NCBI RefSeq assembly: GCF_006016075.1
Contig: NZ_CP040093.1
Span: 1,303,069-1,367,068 of the forward strand
Direction of reading: 5' to 3'
Source: Caloramator sp. E03
GTDB taxonomy: Bacteria > Bacillota > Clostridia > Clostridiales > Caloramatoraceae
Length of the DNA stretch: 64,000 bases
Position 1 is the stretch's first letter. Each line of letters begins with the position of its first letter. The notes beneath the pieces were generated by a model, which was not told the DNA's origin, did no database searches, and was given only the letters and a program-made list of their open reading frames with translations. Positions 35,853 to 45,212 of this stretch are shown here, piece by piece. The translations under genes were made by a program, and so were the position numbers.

Positions 35853-38492
35853 TTAAACGACCTTTATGTTTTTTAAATCAAAGTCTCCTTTAGCCTTATT
35901 TTTATATTTTTCAATTGCCCCAATAACAGCTCCATAATCCTCGTAAAAAACTGCAATAATATCTCCTTCCTTTGCATTTACCATTGCTTCGTAGAGGGCC
36001 TCACCTTCATCTAATATTATTTTATAATCATCAGGCTTTTTTCCCGATTGAATAACCCCATGCTCTAAAAGTTTTGCAACTTCATACTCATTTCTCCCTC
36101 TTTTATCAACATCTTCTTTAATATAAATAAAGTCAAAACCACACCCGCAAATATATCCGCATCGTATTATGCTCTCATCCATTCTATCACCTGGAACCCC
36201 TATAATTCCAATAAGCCTTTTAGCCTCCATCTTTTTCATTGAGTTTAATACTGCTTTAAAAGCTTCAGCATTATGCCCATAGTCCACAATTATCTTGAAA
36301 TTATTAACATTATACACATTAAAACGCCCTGGGTTTTGTGTAGCATCAAGAAAAAAGGTCTTTAACCCCTTTGATATAAGCTCAATATCTATATTAAGCG
36401 CAGCACAAGCACCACAAGCTGCCATAGCGTTTTCTATATTATATTCAAGTTTTCCATCTAAAGTTGAAGGTATCTCTCTAACATCTACAACTGGTTGAAT
36501 TCTTTCCCCATCTGCGAAATATATAAAATTATCTTTTAAAAATACAGCAAGACCTCCATTTAATATATGCTTTTTTATTATTATATTCTCAGCATTCTTA
36601 GAAAAATAAACTATGTTGCTTTTAACCCTTTGTTTTAATATGTTTACACTGTTATCATCTGCATTTAAAACCACATAGCCATAATCCTTTACAGCTTCTG
36701 CGACAAGAGATTTTACATCTATCAAATCCTCTATTGTTTCAATTCCATCAATTCCTAAATGGTCATCTGAAATATTAGTAATAACCCCAACATCAGCAAG
36801 ATCGTATCCAAGACCTCTTTTTACTATTCCTCCTCTTGCTGTTTCAAGCACTGCCACTTCAACTCTTTTATCCATTAAAACTGTATAGGCACTTTCAGGT
36901 CCTGTTGTATCACCCTTTAATACGCATTTATTATTTAGATAAATACCACCTGTTGTAGTCATACCAACATACATACCCTTCATAGAGAAAATATGGCCTA
37001 TCATTCTTGTTGTAGTTGTCTTACCATTAGTTCCTGTTACTGAAATAACAGGTATTGATGTCTTCTCTAAATTAGGAAAAAGGTAGTCTATTATATCTGC
37101 TGCAACATTTCTTCCTTTACCATGAGTAGGGTTAATATGCATTCTAAGCCCAGGTGATGCATTCACTTCAATTACAGCCCCTTTATTTAAAGAAATAGAC
37201 TTTGATATATCATTAGTACATATATCAACCCCTGCAATATCAAGGCCTATAGCCTCTGCAGCCCTTATAGCATAATTTATATTATCAGGATGAATTATAT
37301 CAGTACAATCCTTTGAAGTTCCACCAGTTGAAAGGTTAGCATTTTGCCTTAAATAAACAGTTTCATCCTTTATAGGTATATAATCAAGGTTTAATCCCAT
37401 AGATTTTAGATTATTAATCACAACATCATCAACAACAATCTTAGTTAATGGTTTTTCATGGCCATATCCTCTTTGAGGATTTAAATTTTCAATATCAATT
37501 AGCTCTTTTATGCTGTGGACTCCATCACCTACAACAAATGGAGGTATCCTTAAAGATACAGCACAAACTTTACCATTTACCACAAGAACTCTATAATCTT
37601 TACCTTCTATATATTTTTCAACAATAACCTTTTTGTTTATTTTTGAAGCTATATCATAAGCTTTGGCTGCATCTTCATCATTTGCTATTTTAACAGTAAC
37701 TCCCCTGCCTTGATTCCCATCAACAGGCTTTATTACAACTGGATAACCTATATCTTTGCAGATTTTAATTACATCTTCTATATTATTTGCAACATCCCCC
37801 TCTGCAACAGGAATACATGCACTCTTTAAAAGATTTTTTGTCATTAATTTATCACAGGCAATGTCAACAGATACAGTAGATGTAGCATCACTAATTGCAG
37901 CTTCAATCCTCCTTTGATATTTCCCATATCCAAGCTGTAATATACTGTTTTTACCTATTCTAATTACCGGTATCCCTCTTTTCAATGCCTCATTATAAAT
38001 TGCAAGGGTACTTTGACCAAGCCTTACTTTCTCAATACTTTTTTCTATTTCTTCAATAGCTCTTTTAATATCATAATCCTTATTATTTATAAAAGCATTA
38101 AGGCATTCCATTCCATATTTAACACAAAGTGCTCCAGCCTCTTCAAGTTCATACTGAAATATTATGTTATAAATACTATTTTCAACAAGTCGTGCCTTCC
38201 CAAACTTAACCTTGTCAAATCCGAGCATATTTTGCATCTCAATTAAAACATGCTCAAATACATGCGGAAGATAGGTCCCTTCCTTAAGCCGTTGCAAAAA
38301 TCCCCCAACATACCCAAGAGAACATTTATGGTTTTTAAGTCCAGGGAAGGCCTCTTTAAGCCTGTTATTAAAATTTTCAATATCCTTTGTAGGTATATCA
38401 GCCATATCTTCAACATCAATTGTAATCCTTATACAGGGCTTATGGCTGTAGATATTTCGGCCTGTATAAACTCTTTCATCGATAAGTTTCAT
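35853..38492 (-). CDS. cphA: Cyanophycin synthetase
   Basis: An 879-residue enzyme that polymerises aspartate and arginine into multi-L-arginyl-poly-L-aspartate. Domains in order: N-terminal domain (about 1-160), ATP-grasp domain (about 165-470, e.g. YPVVIKPVDGNQGRGVTVKI and the VDICTNDI/EVNASPGLRMH metal site), and Mur-ligase-like domain (about 480-879) with the P-loop ISVTGTNGKTTTTRMIGHI. All catalytic motifs look intact. I chose ATG at 38492, after AAGGAGGAAAAAA. It overlaps the end of the cyanophycinase gene by 17 nt, so synthesis and degradation are co-expressed. Confidence 0.96.
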   Translation of the reverse strand: MKLIDERVYTGRNIYSHKPCIRITIDVEDMADIPTKDIENFNNRLKEAFPGLKNHKCSLGYVGGFLQRLKEGTYLPHVFEHVLIEMQNMLGFDKVKFGKARLVENSIYNIIFQYELEEAGALCVKYGMECLNAFINNKDYDIKRAIEEIEKSIEKVRLGQSTLAIYNEALKRGIPVIRIGKNSILQLGYGKYQRRIEAAISDATSTVSVDIACDKLMTKNLLKSACIPVAEGDVANNIEDVIKICKDIGYPVVIKPVDGNQGRGVTVKIANDEDAAKAYDIASKINKKVIVEKYIEGKDYRVLVVNGKVCAVSLRIPPFVVGDGVHSIKELIDIENLNPQRGYGHEKPLTKIVVDDVVINNLKSMGLNLDYIPIKDETVYLRQNANLSTGGTSKDCTDIIHPDNINYAIRAAEAIGLDIAGVDICTNDISKSISLNKGAVIEVNASPGLRMHINPTHGKGRNVAADIIDYLFPNLEKTSIPVISVTGTNGKTTTTRMIGHIFSMKGMYVGMTTTGGIYLNNKCVLKGDTTGPESAYTVLMDKRVEVAVLETARGGIVKRGLGYDLADVGVITNISDDHLGIDGIETIEDLIDVKSLVAEAVKDYGYVVLNADDNSVNILKQRVKSNIVYFSKNAENIIIKKHILNGGLAVFLKDNFIYFADGERIQPVVDVREIPSTLDGKLEYNIENAMAACGACAALNIDIELISKGLKTFFLDATQNPGRFNVYNVNNFKIIVDYGHNAEAFKAVLNSMKKMEAKRLIGIIGVPGDRMDESIIRCGYICGCGFDFIYIKEDVDKRGRNEYEVAKLLEHGVIQSGKKPDDYKIILDEGEALYEAMVNAKEGDIIAVFYEDYGAVIGAIEKYKNKAKGDFDLKNIKVV

Positions 38493-39315
38493 TTTTTTCC
38501 TCCTTAGATACATTCTTAAGTATGGGTTTTCTCTGCTTTATATCATATTTATATCCCCTTGGAAGTACATGAAGTTTCATATCAGTAATAGCAAGAGTTT
38601 CATCAGAAGAAAGTTCAGATACATTTGTATATTTAATTGTATAACCATCGACAATAGTAACTGCTCCTGATCCTATAACCCTAAATACACTGCTCCCCTC
38701 AATAACCAGGGCTGTATTCTCATCTATACCTATTCCTATTATCTGAGGGTTTTGAGCAACTGCATTAAAGAGCCTTCCATAACGCCCTCTTTGGGCAAAG
38801 TGCTGGTCTATTAAAACTCCTTTTATAATATCAAGCCCTGGAGCCATTTTTATAGTACATTTCCTTGGGGAGTCTTCAGCTTTTCCTGAAACTATCATAG
38901 TTGAGCAAAGACAAGACGCCCCTGCACTTGTTCCAACAATCAAAGTACCTTCTTTAAAAGCTTTTTTAAGGCTATCAAACAAAAAGGTACCTCCTATTAA
39001 ACTGGTTATTTTAAGCTGATCTCCTCCTGTAAAAAATATACAGCTGCTTCTTTCTATTTCCATCCTGTATACAGCATCAAAAGCATTTTTCCTATCTTCT
39101 ATATCAATAACTTTAATATCACCACACCCAAGCTTTTTGAAAACTCTTGTATACTCTTTTCCTACCCTCTCAGGATAATCGGTAGCAGCTGTAAGTATAA
39201 TTAAAGGACCTTCTTTTTTTCTTGATTTTTTTATTACTTCCCTTAGTATTTCACACTTCCCCTCTTTATCCTCATTTCCTCCAATTATTATAAGATTCCC
39301 ATAATACATTCCCAT
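38476..39315 (-). CDS. cphB: Cyanophycinase
   Basis: A 279-residue serine peptidase of family S51 that cleaves cyanophycin to beta-Asp-Arg dipeptides. Visible motifs: LIIIGGNEDKEG at the N-terminus, FFTGGDQLKITSL, the nucleophile elbow GTSAGASCLCSTMIV (Ser about residue 135), and IGIGIDENTALVIEG. ATG at 39315 follows GGTGATGAT; a second ATG two codons later is an alternative. CphB and cphA overlap, and lie among coat and cortex genes (SPOCS-LysM, veg, SpoIID-amidase, yabG), suggesting a nitrogen store used in sporulation or germination (inference). Confidence 0.95.
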   Translation of the reverse strand: MGMYYGNLIIIGGNEDKEGKCEILREVIKKSRKKEGPLIILTAATDYPERVGKEYTRVFKKLGCGDIKVIDIEDRKNAFDAVYRMEIERSSCIFFTGGDQLKITSLIGGTFLFDSLKKAFKEGTLIVGTSAGASCLCSTMIVSGKAEDSPRKCTIKMAPGLDIIKGVLIDQHFAQRGRYGRLFNAVAQNPQIIGIGIDENTALVIEGSSVFRVIGSGAVTIVDGYTIKYTNVSELSSDETLAITDMKLHVLPRGYKYDIKQRKPILKNVSKEEKNETYR

Positions 39316-39404
39316 ATCATCACCAGTATAAACTTTCTAATATATTAAATAGTTTTTCCATTATAGATATCTTTATGCAAAAATTTACTTCAAACACACA
39401 AAAA

Positions 39405-39429
39405 TAGGGAGCCTGTAATAAGCTCCCTT
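39405..39429 (-). terminator. Intrinsic terminator of the SPOCS-LysM gene
   Basis: Minus strand: GGGAGC-TTATTACAG-GCTCCC followed by TATTTTTG. Confidence 0.8.
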
Positions 39430-39437
39430 AATATTTT

Positions 39438-41003
39438 TTACTTCATAAACGTCTTTTTAGGAACTAAAAGTTTCATTCCCGGCATTATATTATCAGCATC
39501 CTGAAGATCATTTATCTTTACAATATCCTCTATAGTGGTTCCATATTTTTTAGCTATTTTCCAAAGAGTATCATTCTTTTGAACAACATATATAACAATA
39601 CTTGGCATATTTAAAATACTTTCTGGTATTTCAGATTCAACTACTGCTTTTACAAATTCTACGCTGATTTTATAAAAGACCTTTGCACTAGATTCAAGTA
39701 TTATTTTAACATCAATTTCCCTTGGAGATATCCTTTCACAGGATATATGATCAACATCAACGTATACTTCTGGAATCATATCTATTTTTATGTTAGGAAT
39801 ATCTATAACAGATTTAAAAGGTATTTCTTCTTCGTAACTTGACATTCCTCCTTCTTCACTTGCCATCATATACATTATGCAGCAGCTTACAATTCCTTCT
39901 ATAGCTACCTTATCTTCAAAAACCTTTACATCAGTTATAATAGGCTTTGCCGATATATGCTTTATCTGGGCAATTGCTTCAGCATCAGATGGAAGTACTA
40001 TTCTTTCCTTTATAGTCTGGCTATCACTTCCTTCGCCAAAGAAGCTATTTGCTTTAAGGCTCTGTTTTTCAAGCTCATATCTCTCCTCTGATGAGTAAGC
40101 GTCATCAATAATCTGAAGCTCTCTTTTTAAGTATCCTTTCATGGATATTCCAAGGACTACCTCAGATTCAATTATCCTTTTTTCACCATTTTCATTTTCT
40201 TTAATCTGAGTATTTACATCCTCAACCTTAAAGTATACATCACACCTCATATTAGGCTTAATCTCTGCCATTGCTATTTCATGAGTAAATACTAAATCCT
40301 GCTCGTTTAAATATATGTCGTTTCCACTGTTAGAATCATATAATACCCTAACATGAGCACAGCCATTAATTATTGCTTTTCCATCCTGAAGGAATATATC
40401 TTTTTTATGAATATTCACATCAGTTTTAAGTATAGAATCAGCCTGTGGTCTATCTTCAGCTATATCCATGCTTCCTTTTATTACAATTTGAGCATTATCT
40501 CCAATTAAGCATTCATCAACTTCAACAGCATTTTTGAGCAATTGAACATCTTGACCTTTTATGTCCACTATTGCTTCTGTTGTTTTTCTATCATAGACTA
40601 TCCCTTTTAAATTAATTACTGCATTAACCTTTACCTTCTTGTTTGTTAAAACTTCATATTCTGTGTGTTCAATACTTGGTATAATTTTGCAGTACATGTT
40701 AGGCATTGCCCCTGCAACCTGTATGTTATGGGTAAAAGTTGTTGATGCCCCTGTTTTGTATATTCCTCTATTTTCATCATAAGAAGCATAGAGAATATCA
40801 AAGTTCATCTTGCCTTCAATTATTATCTTGTCCTCAACAACCTCACTGCTTAATATCAAAACCTTCCCATCCATATTAAGTACTCTTGATATTTCCGGAC
40901 TTCTGTCATTTATTAATATGTCACCATTAACCATAGTTTGACTTGAGCCTTCTCCAATAAGTTCTTCGTAATTTATTATATCCCTTATAAGCTCTACGGA
41001 CAT
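39438..41003 (-). CDS. SPOCS (DUF3794) repeat and LysM spore coat protein
   Basis: A 521-residue protein. Three to four DUF3794/SPOCS-type beta domains (about residues 30-135, 160-290, 310-440), as in SpoVID- and CotE-partner-like proteins, are followed by a C-terminal LysM domain (about 470-516: IVIYVVQKNDTLWKIAKKYG and PGMKLLVPK). SPOCS proteins build the morphogenetic layer of the spore coat; LysM can bind cortex peptidoglycan, so this probably links coat to cortex. I chose ATG at 41003 after GGGAGGGATATA. It shows no signal peptide, consistent with a mother-cell cytoplasmic coat protein. Confidence 0.9.
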   Translation of the reverse strand: MSVELIRDIINYEELIGEGSSQTMVNGDILINDRSPEISRVLNMDGKVLILSSEVVEDKIIIEGKMNFDILYASYDENRGIYKTGASTTFTHNIQVAGAMPNMYCKIIPSIEHTEYEVLTNKKVKVNAVINLKGIVYDRKTTEAIVDIKGQDVQLLKNAVEVDECLIGDNAQIVIKGSMDIAEDRPQADSILKTDVNIHKKDIFLQDGKAIINGCAHVRVLYDSNSGNDIYLNEQDLVFTHEIAMAEIKPNMRCDVYFKVEDVNTQIKENENGEKRIIESEVVLGISMKGYLKRELQIIDDAYSSEERYELEKQSLKANSFFGEGSDSQTIKERIVLPSDAEAIAQIKHISAKPIITDVKVFEDKVAIEGIVSCCIMYMMASEEGGMSSYEEEIPFKSVIDIPNIKIDMIPEVYVDVDHISCERISPREIDVKIILESSAKVFYKISVEFVKAVVESEIPESILNMPSIVIYVVQKNDTLWKIAKKYGTTIEDIVKINDLQDADNIMPGMKLLVPKKTFMK

Positions 41004-41104
41004 TATATCCCTCCCACCCAAAATTTACTATTATAGTATATATTTATCTAATTTAAAATATGCCTCCTATATACTACTTATTACAAATTTTAAGCAAAAA
41101 ATAA

Positions 41105-41130
41105 AATAAACCGATTTTAATCGGTTTATC
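41105..41130 (-). terminator. Intrinsic terminator of veg
   Basis: Minus strand: ATAAACCGATT-AAAATCGGTTTAT followed by TTTATTTTTTG. Confidence 0.82.
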
Positions 41131-41386
41131 CAATGGCAGCATTATTGCTTTTAAATATCAACTGTACTGTTTGTGTCAATATATCTGAATAGCTATATGA
41201 TATCATTCTTGAAGAATTGTCATCTCCATCTACTCTTATCACAAATATGTTTGGGTATGTTTTTTCGAGGATTCCTTCTTTCACAATTATTTTTCTTCTC
41301 CCACTATTTGCCTTCAAAAGAACCTTTTCGCCAATGTGCTCATCCATATTCTTTTTAATGGCACTTAATACTTCTTTACCCTTCAT
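41126..41386 (-). CDS. veg: Veg protein
   Basis: An 86-residue protein of the Veg (DUF1021) family, highly transcribed in Bacillus and reported to influence biofilm formation. The family pattern is visible: AIKKNMDEHIGEKVLLKANSGRRK, the IVKEGILEKTYPNIFVIRVD strand pair, and ISYSYSDILTQTVQL. I chose ATG at 41386, five bases after GAGGGTG, over another ATG seven codons upstream. The order yabG-veg-ispE is conserved in spore formers; here an amidase and the coat/cyanophycin genes are interposed. A 236-nt gap upstream has no other gene. Confidence 0.93.
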   Translation of the reverse strand: MKGKEVLSAIKKNMDEHIGEKVLLKANSGRRKIIVKEGILEKTYPNIFVIRVDGDDNSSRMISYSYSDILTQTVQLIFKSNNAAIG

Positions 41387-41643
41387 AAAAACACCCTCTT
41401 TCACCATATATTTTACAACGCAAAAAAAATTCCGTCAATATAAATTATAATATTTTATCAGCAATTTTTGAAGGTGTCAATATTAAAAAAATGTTTATTT
41501 ATTGTTAACAAATTATATATCACATAAAAATTTAAATATATCACTATTTTTCTGTTCTTTATGCATACTATTAGAGCTTGACATAAAAAATATAAATTTA
41601 TTAATCTCTATATTCTAATAAAAACCTTAATTTATTCAGCTTT

Positions 41644-42984
41644 TTAGGGTATCACATTATAAAAATTACATAAACTTTCATATACACATTTTGCAATTAT
41701 TAAATAATTTTCATTATTGTATTTCATACTATCCCTATCCCCAGACATATATAGGCACTCTACTATAACCCCATTTACTTTAGCTTCTCTTAAAATATAA
41801 TAATTTCCAAACCTTACTCCCCTTTTTACAGTACCTACTTCTTTACTTATGCTGCCACATATCAAATCCCCAAGATATTTAGAATCATAGTCATTTTCAC
41901 TAAAGCAATATGCCTCAACTCCATTTACACCTTTTAAGAAAAAACTATTTTGATGTATACTTATATAAAAATCTGGCCTCACGTTATTTATAATCCTTAC
42001 CCTTTCGGATAAAGGTACGTCCTTGTCTGTATCCCTTGTTAAAATAACATTGGCGTCCCTTTTTTCAAGCATCTCCTTTATATATTTTGATATAATAAGG
42101 TTCACATCTTTCTCTAATATTCCATTTACCTCATTGCCTTTGTCTTCTCCTCCATGGCCTGGATCTATAACTATCTTCCTACCTTTTAAAGAGTTTAATA
42201 TTTCATCATCACAGAGTTTCTCATATTCAATTCCTGTATAATAATAATTAATTATATCTTTATAGCCATATCCTTTTTTAGCCATATTATTAGCACCTTC
42301 AAGGCATATTCCAAGACCAAGTCCTTTTCCTACTACCTTTATAGCAATATTTTGTTCAAGAAAATAAGCCCTGCTTCCTTCAACTTCAAATAGCTTTATA
42401 AACTCCTCTGCATCCATATCCTTTCCCATTACATTTAACCTTATTATCCTTCCTGTATCATCCCTTAATACTTTTTTTATTATATTTCCTAATTCTTCTT
42501 TATAATTTAGATTCTTATCTAGCTTTTTAGCTATACTCTCTGCATCAACTATTCTTTTAGAATAATTATCATTGCAAAAATGGCAAAGTACTTTTCTTAA
42601 ATAATTGATTTGATATCCTAATACATCCTCTGAATTTGAAGTTCCTCCTCCGCAACACTCAGTATAATAAAGATCCACAGTAGAGTCCTTATACAAAGCT
42701 ATAATCCCCTCTGTTTCATTTATTGCTTTTTTAAGCAATCCATCTTCTACTTCAAAGTTTAAATCGTCAATCACAATGGGTTTTTTATTTTTAAAGCAAT
42801 ATCTTGAATTTTTTATATAACCAGATAGATAACTTCTTTTTAATACTGCAAAAGCCTTTAAGACTTCAATTTCATAATCATTTGTATCCAAGCTAAGTTT
42901 TAAAAGTTCATATAATAAAACCCTCTCTATATCCATCTTTATTGTATTATTTTTAAAGCACACATCAATTAATATATTGCTCAT
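41644..42984 (-). CDS. SpoIID-like domain fused to N-acetylmuramoyl-L-alanine amidase (Amidase_3)
   Basis: A 446-residue fusion. The N-terminal half (about 20-255) resembles SpoIID/LytB, a lytic transglycosylase: YEIEVLKAFAVLKRSYLSG matches its catalytic Glu helix and TECCGGGTSNSEDVLG its Cys/Gly metal region. The C-terminal half (about 268-440) is a zinc amidase with ligands in IVIDPGHGGEDKG, EKDVNLIISKY and SIHQNSFF, and the late Glu in VIVECLYMS. In Bacillus, SpoIID and the amidase SpoIIP are separate subunits of the engulfment machine; a fusion of the two activities is informative. No signal peptide is visible, which is odd for a wall enzyme. ATG at 42984. Confidence 0.86.
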   Translation of the reverse strand: MSNILIDVCFKNNTIKMDIERVLLYELLKLSLDTNDYEIEVLKAFAVLKRSYLSGYIKNSRYCFKNKKPIVIDDLNFEVEDGLLKKAINETEGIIALYKDSTVDLYYTECCGGGTSNSEDVLGYQINYLRKVLCHFCNDNYSKRIVDAESIAKKLDKNLNYKEELGNIIKKVLRDDTGRIIRLNVMGKDMDAEEFIKLFEVEGSRAYFLEQNIAIKVVGKGLGLGICLEGANNMAKKGYGYKDIINYYYTGIEYEKLCDDEILNSLKGRKIVIDPGHGGEDKGNEVNGILEKDVNLIISKYIKEMLEKRDANVILTRDTDKDVPLSERVRIINNVRPDFYISIHQNSFFLKGVNGVEAYCFSENDYDSKYLGDLICGSISKEVGTVKRGVRFGNYYILREAKVNGVIVECLYMSGDRDSMKYNNENYLIIAKCVYESLCNFYNVIP

Positions 42985-42995
42985 AAAAAACCCTC

Positions 42996-43868
42996 CTACT
43001 CATAAGGAGATTTTGGAGAAAGCTCACGGTATTTTCCTCTTGTCTGAAGTCCTCCTATACCCTTTTCCCCTGTTATAGTATTTTCTAAAACTTCTATAGG
43101 AGACACAAACTTAGATATACTCGCATAAGCTATTTTTTCACATATAAACACCGGATCAAGAGCATGTATCAATACCCTGTGAGGTGAACTGGCAAAATTT
43201 GCTCCTGCATCCATAAGAGCCTCATAGCATGACTGGCAGGCTCCTGCAAATATAACAAGATCATCATAGGAAGGTTCGTATTCCCTTGCATTTTTTACAG
43301 CTTCTACAAAATACCTTGAATTACGGTAACTATCAAGATTTTTATAATCCAAAGCTCCTTTAATCATAGCATCATGACCTGTCAGAACTAAAAGATCTGG
43401 CCTATACTGTTTTAAAAGAGGTATGACAACCTCAGGCTGTGATGCTTCAGGAACCAATTTCCCGATAGCAGTTATTTCAAGTTGTCTGTATCCCCGAAGA
43501 CATATATTAAGATATTCTTCATCTCCATCTATATGAAGTACTTTCCCTGATTTACCTAATACAGATTCAGAGGATCTTGGAGAAAGCTTCCCTCTTGAAT
43601 TTGATATATTTGCCTTCCTTTGAAGTATTATTTTTTTCATTGAAGTTGTTATTTTTTTCTTATAGCCTTCACTATAATCGTTTATCCTATCAAAACTTGG
43701 TTTTTCAAGATCCCCTTCAAAGGCATCTGCTAATATCCTAAGTTCAGTACCTTTTAATAAATAAACTTTTTGTCCATCCTGCTTTTTTATTATCTGAATT
43801 ATTTTAAAATATACATCCCCTCCATAGGATTTCCGTACAACTATATCTCCAACTTTAAATTCATCCAT
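42996..43868 (-). CDS. yabG: Sporulation-specific protease YabG
   Basis: A 290-residue protease that trims several spore coat proteins during maturation. The N-terminal 60 residues form a small barrel (FKVGDIVVRKSYGGDVYFKI); the remainder holds the family's LVLTGHDAMIKG, VIFAGACQSCYEALMDAGANFASSPHRVLIHALDPV and SKFVSPIEVLENTITGEKGIGGLQTRGK. The Cys/His-containing block GACQSCYEA...SSPHR is a plausible catalytic site (inference). I chose ATG at 43868, after GGGGTGTTTAT. It directly precedes the SpoIID-amidase gene (11-nt gap), so the two are co-expressed late in the mother cell. Confidence 0.94.
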   Translation of the reverse strand: MDEFKVGDIVVRKSYGGDVYFKIIQIIKKQDGQKVYLLKGTELRILADAFEGDLEKPSFDRINDYSEGYKKKITTSMKKIILQRKANISNSRGKLSPRSSESVLGKSGKVLHIDGDEEYLNICLRGYRQLEITAIGKLVPEASQPEVVIPLLKQYRPDLLVLTGHDAMIKGALDYKNLDSYRNSRYFVEAVKNAREYEPSYDDLVIFAGACQSCYEALMDAGANFASSPHRVLIHALDPVFICEKIAYASISKFVSPIEVLENTITGEKGIGGLQTRGKYRELSPKSPYE

Positions 43869-43937
43869 ATAAACACCCCATATATTGCATATATTACATA
43901 ATATGGGATGTTTCATCATTTTGTTAACATTAAAATT

Positions 43938-43981
43938 AAAGCCTATAAATCTCTAATTATCTCTTGAGATTTATAGGCTTT
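43938..43981 (-). terminator. Intrinsic terminator of the first cotS gene
   Basis: 16-bp stem AAAGCCTATAAATCTC (43938-43953) and GAGATTTATAGGCTTT (43966-43981); on the minus strand it follows the cotS stop. Confidence 0.82.
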
Positions 43982-43988
43982 TTACAAT

Positions 43989-44981
43989 TTACATTATTTC
44001 ATGCATCTTCTCAAGGAAATTCATATAGTTTTCTCTCTCATCAATAATTTCTTTAAGTTTCCTAATAAAGGACTGCTCATTCCAGCCTGCTTCTTTATAG
44101 TAATACCTATTAGCAAGCCTCCAGAACCTTTGAGGGAATATTAAAAGAGTTTTTAATATATTATACTCTTCTTTAGTTATTTGCCTTACACTATTATAGG
44201 AATCAAGTATTATTTTAGCATAGTCCGAATTCCAATTTAGCCTTTTTAAAGCTTTTATCATAAGAGTTGCAACATCATAAATTTGTACCTCAGCTTTACA
44301 GTAATCAAAGTCAACAATATAAGTATTACCATCATTATCAAATATTATGTTATGGTATGTGTAATCATGATGACAAAGAACACTTTCTTTTATAGAATCA
44401 TTACATACTTTAAAGTACATATTCATGTCTAAAAAATTCATTGCATCCTTTGCAAGGTTTATATAAAAATTTACATTAGACATATATATTTCATCAAACT
44501 CACTTTTTTTCTTATTCTTCCTTGCAATGTCGTACATCTTGTTTAAAGTTGCAACCCGTTTTTCAAGGGTTGTTGGCAGTTTTCCAATATCATTTCTTAC
44601 CTTAAGATTTTCATCTGGTATAAATCCTCTCGCTGATAAATGAAAATTTGCAAGGTTTAAAGCAGCCTTTTTCAGCTCTTCAATCTTCTTAAAATCACAC
44701 TCTCTGCCCTCAATCCATTCAGTAACAACATATATGTCATCATTAACCAGCGCATAGGGGCATCCATCCGGCGTTAATACGTATCTATCTACTCTTTCAT
44801 AACCATTTTGTATGATATGTTCTTTTGCTTTATAAAGATACATAATCTTTTGAATACCATAATTGACCTTCTTTAAGCACTTATTACCTTTGTCTGTTTT
44901 TATCAAATATACTCCCTTCATTGGCACTAATTCATATATTCGAAATCCGAATTGATTTGATATTTCGGTTTCACGTACCAT
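43989..44981 (-). CDS. CotS-family spore coat protein (kinase-like), copy 1
   Basis: A 330-residue protein with the APH/choline-kinase-like fold. The phosphotransferase loop LCHHDYTYHNIIFDNDG and the metal-binding VDFDYCKAEVQIYDVA are present (about 205-250), so catalytic competence is possible. CotS in Bacillus is an inner-coat protein; the true substrate of the family is unknown, possibly a coat glycan or protein. ATG at 44981 follows GGGGGCGATTGT. Three related genes lie at 53-56 kb. It is divergent from pepF and stands alone with a strong terminator. Confidence 0.9.
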   Translation of the reverse strand: MVRETEISNQFGFRIYELVPMKGVYLIKTDKGNKCLKKVNYGIQKIMYLYKAKEHIIQNGYERVDRYVLTPDGCPYALVNDDIYVVTEWIEGRECDFKKIEELKKAALNLANFHLSARGFIPDENLKVRNDIGKLPTTLEKRVATLNKMYDIARKNKKKSEFDEIYMSNVNFYINLAKDAMNFLDMNMYFKVCNDSIKESVLCHHDYTYHNIIFDNDGNTYIVDFDYCKAEVQIYDVATLMIKALKRLNWNSDYAKIILDSYNSVRQITKEEYNILKTLLIFPQRFWRLANRYYYKEAGWNEQSFIRKLKEIIDERENYMNFLEKMHEIM

Positions 44982-45212
44982 ACAATCGCCCCCTTATCTA
45001 TTTTATATGTTAGTGATTTATTATATATGATAAAAATTATGGCAAGACTTAAAATACAACAAAACTTTTATTTTTTAGTATCAATAACTTAACATTTTCA
45101 TAAATAAATTTAATTTGTTAAATAGATAATTTATATAATTCTTATATCTTGAATATACTATCAATTATAATTAAAGTAGATATATAGTATTTTTTATAAA
45201 GGGGGTTATATA

